Below the pieces are notes generated by a model. The model was not told the origin of the DNA, searched no databases, and saw nothing but the letters and a program-made list of their open reading frames with translations. Made by a program: the position numbers and the translations under genes. From contig DCEG01000098.1 in NCBI GenBank assembly GCA_002316835.1, positions 1 through 11,275 on the forward strand: a DNA stretch of 11,275 nucleotides, written 5' to 3'. Of the stretch, positions 6,512 to 11,275 are shown one piece after another (positions within the stretch are counted from its first letter, which is position 1; every line of letters begins with the position of its first letter). The stretch comes from Bacteroidales bacterium UBA1035. Its GTDB lineage: Bacteria > Bacteroidota > Bacteroidia > Bacteroidales > Dysgonomonadaceae.

Positions 6512-8311
6512 TTACCGCTTCGCCATTCTCTTCCGGTCGTTTTCGTCCAGCAATATTTTTCTTATTCGCATTGCTTTGGGAGTAACCTCCACGTACTCAT
6601 CTTCTTTAATATATTCCAGTGCTTCTTCAAGACTGAATATAATGGGTGGAGCCAGTTGTGCTTTATCATCGGTTCCGGATGCGCGTACATTTGTTAGTTT
6701 TTTCGATTTGGTAACGTTGACTACTAAATCGCCTTCTTTGTTATGTTCGCCAACAACCTGACCCTCATACACATCGGTTTGAGGTTCAATAAAAAAGTGT
6801 CCCCTGTCCTGAAGCTTATCCAGTGCATAAGCAAAAGCATTACCCGATTCTCCGGCAATAATGGAGCCGTTCTGGCGCTTTTCAATATTGCCTTTCCACG
6901 GCTGAAACTCCAGAAATCGGTGAGCCATGATGGCTTCGCCTGCTGAGAGTGTCAGCACAATGTTGTTCAATCCGATAATCCCGCGAGATGGAATGGTGAA
7001 CTCAATATGCATGCGGTCGTTTTTACTTTCCATGCTTTTCATTTCGCCTTTTCGTCGTGAGATAATATCGATGATTTTACTAGCCGATTCTTCTGGGAGA
7101 TTTACGGTTAACTGTTCAACCGGTTCGTTTTTTTCTCCCGCTATATCCTTGATAATCACCTGCGGTTGACCCACTTGTAGTTCATAACCCTCGCGTCGCA
7201 TCGTTTCAATTAATATCGATAAATGTAAAACACCACGGCCAAAAACTATCCATGAATCAGAGCTATCGGTTTCTTCCACCCGTAACGCTAAATTTTTGTC
7301 CAGTTCACGCATCAGTCTTTCGTATATATGGCGTGATGTTACGAACTTTCCGTCCTGACCAAAAAATGGAGAGTTGTTAATTGTGAATAGCATCGACATT
7401 GTAGGTTCATCAATAGCAATGGGATCAAGTGGTTCCGGTTTTTCCAAATCAGTGATTGTATCGCCGATTTCAAAGCCATCAATTCCAACAAGCGCGCAGA
7501 TATCGCCGGAGGCTACAGCATTGGTTTTTACTCTTCCAAGTCCTTCGAAAATATCTACTTCCTTAATGCGGATTTTATTGATACTGCCGTCACGTTTACA
7601 AAGAGCATAATCTTTGTTGGGTTCAATTGTCCCCCTGTGAACCCGGCCTACGGCTATTCTACCCACGTAATTGGAATAATCAAGCGAGGTGATGAGCATC
7701 TGTGGAGTTCCCTGTCTCGATTTAGGTGCAGGAATGTATGTCACGATCGCATCAAGTAGCGGAACGATGTTTGTTGAGGGTTTCTTCCAGTCGTCGGACA
7801 TCCAACCTTGTTTGGCTGAGCCATAAATGGTAGGAAAATCCAGCTGCTCTTCGGTAGCATCCAGGCTGAACATCAGGTCGAAAACGTTTTCCTGAACTTC
7901 TTCCGGTCGACAGTTAGGTTTATCAACTTTGTTAATAACCAAAATGGGTTTCAATCCAATTTCTAATGCTTTCTGTAACACGAACCTGGTTTGAGGCATT
8001 GGCCCTTCAAAAGCATCTACTACAAGCAAGCAGCCATCTGCCATATTGAGTACACGTTCTACTTCACCGCCGAAGTCGGCGTGGCCTGGCGTATCAATAA
8101 TGTTTATTTTTACATCCTTATATTGTATGGAAACATTTTTTGATAAAATGGTAATGCCGCGTTCGCGCTCCAAATCATTGTTGTCGAGAATTAAGTCATC
8201 TGTATGTTGGTTTTCCCTAAATAGGTTTCCGGCAAGAAGCATCTTGTCCACCAACGTAGTTTTGCCATGATCGACGTGGGCGATAATGGCTATATTGCGG
8301 ATTTTTTGCAT
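6512..8311 (-). CDS. typA: ribosome-associated translational GTPase TypA/BipA
   Basis: This 599-residue protein is close to the usual 600-610. TypA/BipA is an EF-G-like GTPase that binds the 70S ribosome and helps 50S assembly and growth in cold or stress. The GTPase motifs are complete: G1 AHVDHGKT (11-18), switch I RGIT (51-54), G3 DTPGH (73-77), G4 NKVD (127-130) and G5 GSA (164-166). A beta-barrel domain (about 200-300) follows, then EF-G III/V-like domains (about 305-480) and the TypA-specific C-terminal domain containing GESGNAFAYALDKLQDRG. I place the start at ATG 8311, giving MQKIRNIAIIAHVDHG. An in-frame TTG two codons upstream (8317) is possible but adds nothing conserved. It is divergent from the BlaI-type regulator and convergent with folE. 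Confidence 0.97.
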   Translation of the reverse strand: MQKIRNIAIIAHVDHGKTTLVDKMLLAGNLFRENQHTDDLILDNNDLERERGITILSKNVSIQYKDVKINIIDTPGHADFGGEVERVLNMADGCLLVVDAFEGPMPQTRFVLQKALEIGLKPILVINKVDKPNCRPEEVQENVFDLMFSLDATEEQLDFPTIYGSAKQGWMSDDWKKPSTNIVPLLDAIVTYIPAPKSRQGTPQMLITSLDYSNYVGRIAVGRVHRGTIEPNKDYALCKRDGSINKIRIKEVDIFEGLGRVKTNAVASGDICALVGIDGFEIGDTITDLEKPEPLDPIAIDEPTMSMLFTINNSPFFGQDGKFVTSRHIYERLMRELDKNLALRVEETDSSDSWIVFGRGVLHLSILIETMRREGYELQVGQPQVIIKDIAGEKNEPVEQLTVNLPEESASKIIDIISRRKGEMKSMESKNDRMHIEFTIPSRGIIGLNNIVLTLSAGEAIMAHRFLEFQPWKGNIEKRQNGSIIAGESGNAFAYALDKLQDRGHFFIEPQTDVYEGQVVGEHNKEGDLVVNVTKSKKLTNVRASGTDDKAQLAPPIIFSLEEALEYIKEDEYVEVTPKAMRIRKILLDENDRKRMAKR

Positions 8312-8331
8312 AAACAATCTTTTCTGGGGTG

Positions 8332-8339
8332 CAAAGGTA
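8332..8339 (-). promoter_or_regulatory. typA: candidate -7 box for typA
   Basis: On the minus strand this reads TACCTTTG followed by CA, an exact TAnnTTTG match 20 bp upstream of ATG 8311. It is the same octamer as the DUF2723 -7 box. No clear TTTG lies at the -33 position. Confidence 0.4.
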
Positions 8340-8390
8340 CGTTTTTTCGATGAAAATTAAGTGATTTACAGCGTATTTCTTTAATAGCAT

Positions 8391-8450
8391 CATATAATCA
8401 TAAATAACTATTAAATAAGCATATAAAACTGTTATATATGGTTATATTCT
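8391..8450. promoter_or_regulatory. AT-rich repeats upstream of the BlaI-type gene, candidate operator
   Basis: Within the 208-bp typA/BlaI divergent gap, GTTATAT occurs twice exactly 10 bp apart (8431-8437 and 8441-8447), one helical turn. The inverted form ATAAC lies at 8404-8408. CATATAA occurs at 8391-8397 and 8420-8426. Repressors of this family bind dyads just upstream of their own operons, so an operator here is plausible, but the classical TACA/TGTA dyad is not clear. Confidence 0.3.
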
Positions 8451-8461
8451 CATTTTATATA

Positions 8462-8491
8462 GTTGGATTTTCGAAAGTTTATTTACATTTG
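8462..8491 (+). promoter_or_regulatory. candidate promoter of the BlaI-type/M56 operon
   Basis: GTTG (8462-8465) is followed by 18 bp and TACATTTG (8484-8491), an exact TAnnTTTG match, then CA. The spacing is slightly short. The expected start is near 8498, with a leader of about 20 nt before ATG 8520. Confidence 0.4.
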
Positions 8492-8519
8492 CAACAGAAT
8501 CTTATAAAACACAAACAAT

Positions 8520-8882
8520 ATGAAGAGATTAACCGACAAAGAAGAAGACGTAATGCAGTTTTTATGGGATAACGGCCCACTGTTCGTTCGTGAAATACTT
8601 GAATTTTATCCTGATCCAAAACCGCATTATAACACAGTTTCCACAGTTATCCGGGTGCTTGGAGAGAAGAAGTTTGTAGATCATAAAGCGTACGGAAACA
8701 CTTACCAATATTTTGCCATAGTCTCGCAAGAAGAGTATAAAGGAAAGGCCCTTAAAAAAGTAGTTTCCCAGTATTTTGACAACTCTTATACAAATGTAGT
8801 TTCTACATTGATCGAAGAGGAACGGTTATCAATTAATGAACTGAAAAAGTTGATAAAGAAGATTGAAAAAGGTAAAAAATAA
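8520..8882 (+). CDS. BlaI/MecI/CopY-family transcriptional repressor
   Basis: This 120-residue protein matches the family length. The N-terminal winged helix (about 3-70) shows the family pattern: LTDKEEDVMQFLW (4-16), a recognition-helix region HYNTVSTVIRVLGEKKFV (36-53), and a wing ending in YQYFAIVSQEEY (62-73). The C-terminal part (about 74-118) is helical and basic and should form the dimer. In BlaI and MecI the paired membrane protease cuts an Asn-Phe bond near residue 101. Here the corresponding segment reads STLIEEERLS (95-104), so that bond is replaced by about Thr-Leu. The M56 gene starts 11 bp downstream, the usual repressor-sensor pairing. It probably represses its own operon. The inducer is unknown, and nothing here shows beta-lactam resistance. 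Confidence 0.93.
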   Translation: MKRLTDKEEDVMQFLWDNGPLFVREILEFYPDPKPHYNTVSTVIRVLGEKKFVDHKAYGNTYQYFAIVSQEEYKGKALKKVVSQYFDNSYTNVVSTLIEEERLSINELKKLIKKIEKGKK

Positions 8883-8893
8883 TCTCTTCTAGT

Positions 8894-11125
8894 ATGGAAA
8901 GCTTTGTTGTTTACTTGCTTAAGGTAACAATTTGTTTGGTCGTATTCTCGGTATTCTTTCGGCTATTATTAATGCGGGAAACCTTTTTTCGACTCACCAG
9001 ACTCACGTTGATTTCAGGATTAATTATATGCAGCGTTCTACCGTTTGTGAAACTGAAGCTCGATAAATCTTATGCATTACAGCAAACCATTTATCAATGG
9101 GAGGAAACTTTATTGCCTGAAAAAGCAGTTGAAAACGAATCTAGACCCGACTTGCAGAGTAGTGAGTTAATTACGAATGCCAATCCAGAATCAAATATCG
9201 TGCAAACCCAGACTGTAAGTCTCAACAGAAAAGAAAAAACGATCTCGTGGTTTTCTCTTCTCATTGCGGCTTACCAGGTAGGTGTTTTGATGATGCTTTT
9301 GCGTTTGGGTTTTTCCTTTACCAGCCTTTATCGATTGTTCAGGAAAAGTAGAAGGGTTGAGTCTGGGGATTGTCAACTAATTGTTAGTCCGGAAAATATA
9401 GTGCCGTTCAGTTTTTTCAGATACATTGTTTTATCTGAAAAAGATTATCGTGAGAATCCAAATGAAGTTATCCTGCACGAGAAAGTTCATATTCAGAAAA
9501 AGCATAACATCGATGTCTTTTTTTCGGAACTTTTCCTAGCCATACACTGGTTCAACCCGATGGTTTGGCTGTTATGCCGTGATTTGCGTGAAATCCATGA
9601 ATACGAAGCAGATAATGCCGTTATCAACTCCGGCATTGAAGCTCAACAATATCAGTTGTTATTAGTAAAAAAAGCTGTTGGTGAAAGGCGCTTCACTTCC
9701 GTAGTCAACAGTTTTAATCAATCAAAAATTAAAAACAGAATTACTATGATGTTAAAAAAGGAATCACCGAAATGGGCACGGCTTAAAGTGCTTTTCGCTT
9801 TGCCGTTAGCTGCTGTTGCCTTATTGGCATTCGCACAGCCAGAAAATGTTGAAGATAGGCTTAACGACTACGTTAATCGAAAAAATGCAATGGATTATTT
9901 TCTCTCCGTAAGGAAAGAACAAAAAGATGATTATGTTGCTTATCTCTATATGAGTGCAAACGAGCAACTTTTCATTATGACTGAAGCGATTAAGGATGCT
10001 GTTTCGATAAGAGTTATAGACTTGAAAGACAAATCTGATTTGCCTCAAATCTTTAGTGATTTAATTGCCAAAAAAGTTAACCAAATTACATCTACACCTG
10101 TTGATTTTGTTTTGGGTGCTGAAAATGACACCAAAATGAAAGACGTTTCAACCGTTAAAGATGCTATAAGGCAAGCGCACAACAAGTGGTGTGGAAGTGT
10201 TTTGAATAAGAGGAATATTCCACTCAAAGTGATAATAAAAGATTTTCCTTTGTCAATAACTTATACATCTGTTCAATCAAATGATCCCGGTGACATTGTA
10301 AAACAAGTGCAGGAAAACCCTCTTTTTTATTGGGAGCAGGTGCAGAAGTTTTGTAATGAGAACGGAATCGAACCGAAGGATATTGATTTAAAAAAGTACG
10401 ATTATCGGAATTTTGTTTTTATTTTAATTAATTCAGTTAATGCTATAATGTATACAAATAAAGATGGCACAAAATGGTTCAAAACAAAAGAAGAAGCTTT
10501 AAGCAGTGAGTCTGTTCAAGAGCTAAAGAAGATGATCGTAGAAACGATTGAAAAGAATACCGATAAACCTTTTTATATTTCCTTACAGAATGATATGGTT
10601 TCTTCAACCGGTTTTATCATTAAATTTGTCAATCAAGTTCTTCCCATGGCTTATGAAGAGGCTCTGAAAGATATTTCTAATCGAAGAGGTGTTTCTTTTA
10701 ATGAAATTAATGAAAGCAAACCTTTGCTGCTTCTTTATGCAGTACCGAAAAACTTTAGCGGAAAAAACGATTATGCATCTAATAGTGCAAATCAGAATCG
10801 TGGCGAGTTTCAGATACGCACTTCAACAAAAAAAGATGATATGGAAGAAATGGCATTTCTCTCAGGAGTACGTACCAGAGAAGGTGAAGACAGAGAATCG
10901 GTATCTTTGAAATGGATTGCTATAAACGGATATAATGATGATAATGTAAAGAATCAAAAAATTACTTTTACGGATTCAGTACCCATAGGATCTGTGGATA
11001 AGGCATTAATTATAATGGATGAAAAAATGGGTCAGTCTGATGTAGAAGGTATCAAAAAAATGTTGAGTAAAGAAGATAAACTTGCAGTTAAAGAAACCTA
11101 CTTTGTTTTTGGTATAAAAAATTGA
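8894..11125 (+). CDS. BlaR1-like M56 membrane metallopeptidase with unusual C-terminal exported region
   Basis: This 743-residue membrane protein has hydrophobic segments at about 4-26, 36-53, 120-146 and 299-315. The M56 protease lies between the last two: ILHEKVHIQKKHNID (193-207) contains the zinc motif HEKVH (H195, E196, H199), and E238 in HEYEADNAV is the expected third ligand. Catalysis should be intact. In BlaR1 the region after the last helix is an extracellular penicillin-binding sensor. Here residues 316-743 show no S-x-x-K/S-x-N/K-T-G set arranged as in such domains. Instead two stretches (about 345-430 and 506-592) look alike and resemble TolR/ExbD periplasmic domains: a beta strand pair, a helix, a strand after K-P or T-P, then a helix. 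That is an inference. The gene is in an operon with the BlaI-type repressor, 11 bp apart, and ends at a strong terminator. Confidence 0.88.
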   Translation: MESFVVYLLKVTICLVVFSVFFRLLLMRETFFRLTRLTLISGLIICSVLPFVKLKLDKSYALQQTIYQWEETLLPEKAVENESRPDLQSSELITNANPESNIVQTQTVSLNRKEKTISWFSLLIAAYQVGVLMMLLRLGFSFTSLYRLFRKSRRVESGDCQLIVSPENIVPFSFFRYIVLSEKDYRENPNEVILHEKVHIQKKHNIDVFFSELFLAIHWFNPMVWLLCRDLREIHEYEADNAVINSGIEAQQYQLLLVKKAVGERRFTSVVNSFNQSKIKNRITMMLKKESPKWARLKVLFALPLAAVALLAFAQPENVEDRLNDYVNRKNAMDYFLSVRKEQKDDYVAYLYMSANEQLFIMTEAIKDAVSIRVIDLKDKSDLPQIFSDLIAKKVNQITSTPVDFVLGAENDTKMKDVSTVKDAIRQAHNKWCGSVLNKRNIPLKVIIKDFPLSITYTSVQSNDPGDIVKQVQENPLFYWEQVQKFCNENGIEPKDIDLKKYDYRNFVFILINSVNAIMYTNKDGTKWFKTKEEALSSESVQELKKMIVETIEKNTDKPFYISLQNDMVSSTGFIIKFVNQVLPMAYEEALKDISNRRGVSFNEINESKPLLLLYAVPKNFSGKNDYASNSANQNRGEFQIRTSTKKDDMEEMAFLSGVRTREGEDRESVSLKWIAINGYNDDNVKNQKITFTDSVPIGSVDKALIIMDEKMGQSDVEGIKKMLSKEDKLAVKETYFVFGIKN

Positions 11126-11141
11126 TGATTTGAGATGTATT

Positions 11142-11186
11142 AAATAAAAAACTGATTAACAGATCTGTTAATCAGTTTTTTTATTT
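11142..11186. terminator. bidirectional terminator between the M56 gene and tRNA-Leu
   Basis: Positions 11146-11163 and 11164-11181 are perfect reverse complements, a 36-bp palindrome centred on AGATCT. It begins with A6 and ends with T6. One bulged base (11182) allows four more pairs (11142-11145 with 11183-11186). The T tract after the stem exists on both strands, so it can stop the M56 transcript on the plus strand and the tRNA transcript on the minus strand. Confidence 0.9.
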
Positions 11187-11191
11187 CTGAG

Positions 11192-11275
11192 TACCCAGAG
11201 CCGGGATCGAACCGGCATGGAAGTGAATCCACTGGTGTTTGAGACCAGCGCGTCTACCAATTCCGCCATCTGGGC
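11192..11275 (-). tRNA. tRNA-Leu, anticodon CAA
   Basis: Reading the minus strand gives a complete 84-nt class II tRNA. Acceptor strand GCCCAGA pairs with TCTGGGT (first pair G-U), followed by discriminator A. The D arm is GCG/CGC around GAATTGGTAGA. The anticodon arm is CTGGT-CTCAAAC-ACCAG with anticodon CAA, reading UUG. The long variable arm has stem TGGA/TCCA, typical of Leu. The T arm is GCCGG-TTCGATC-CCGGC. CCA is not encoded, so it must be added after transcription. The 5' end coincides with the last base of the window. A hairpin terminator lies about 10 nt past its 3' end. Confidence 0.97.

Noticed and set aside
8312..8317. TTG start two codons upstream for typA
   Set aside because: It adds only two residues. 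The ATG at 8311 gives the family's normal N-terminus just before the GTPase motif.
8520..11125. Beta-lactam resistance module (BlaI/BlaR1)
   Set aside because: There is no beta-lactamase or PBP2a gene nearby and the sensor region does not look penicillin-binding. Family resemblance alone does not support resistance.
1..11275. CRISPR array, transposon, prophage or toxin-antitoxin pair
   Set aside because: There are no regularly spaced repeats, transposase, integrase or phage-like genes, and no small gene pair. The gene content is core metabolism and envelope.

Overview
The window reads as a stretch of core chromosome from a member of the Bacteroidetes, most likely order Bacteroidales. The evidence is the low-GC sequence, the near absence of Shine-Dalgarno sites, repeated matches to the Bacteroidetes -33/-7 promoter pattern (TTTG, about 20 bp, TAnnTTTG), and genes typical of the phylum: a DUF2723 membrane protein, a two-repeat DUF1599 protein, a DoxX protein with a thioredoxin-like tail, and a BlaI/M56 pair whose M56 protein lacks a penicillin-binding domain. 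No phage, plasmid, transposase or CRISPR signal was seen.

Layout: a DUF2723 membrane protein leaves the window on the minus strand (375 to 1). It is divergent, across a 456-bp AT-rich gap, from ndk (nucleoside diphosphate kinase) and a secreted M23/LysM cell-wall hydrolase, which ends at a good hairpin terminator (about 2373-2412). Next come DUF1599, DoxX/thioredoxin-like, tpiA, a secreted SPOR protein and folE, all on the plus strand (2461-6486). Only SPOR and folE are tightly linked (8 bp apart). The others are separated by 76-138 bp gaps that carry candidate promoters, a strong hairpin or a repeat remnant. typA (ribosome-associated GTPase BipA/TypA) converges on folE from the minus strand.

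Divergent from typA is a two-gene operon: a BlaI/MecI-type repressor and an M56 (BlaR1-like) membrane metallopeptidase with a large exported C-terminal region of unknown function. A perfect 36-bp palindrome flanked by A and T tracts separates it from a complete minus-strand tRNA-Leu(CAA) gene and can terminate both.

Most of the genes are housekeeping: nucleotide supply (ndk, possibly DUF1599), glycolysis (tpiA), pterin synthesis (folE), translation and stress (typA, tRNA-Leu), and envelope maintenance (M23, SPOR, DUF2723). The least explained part is the BlaI/M56 pair. Its protease catalytic residues are intact, its sensor region is not beta-lactam-binding by eye and may hold two TolR/ExbD-like repeats, and the repressor lacks the Asn-Phe cleavage site known from BlaI/MecI. 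I found no convincing new defence or mobile system.
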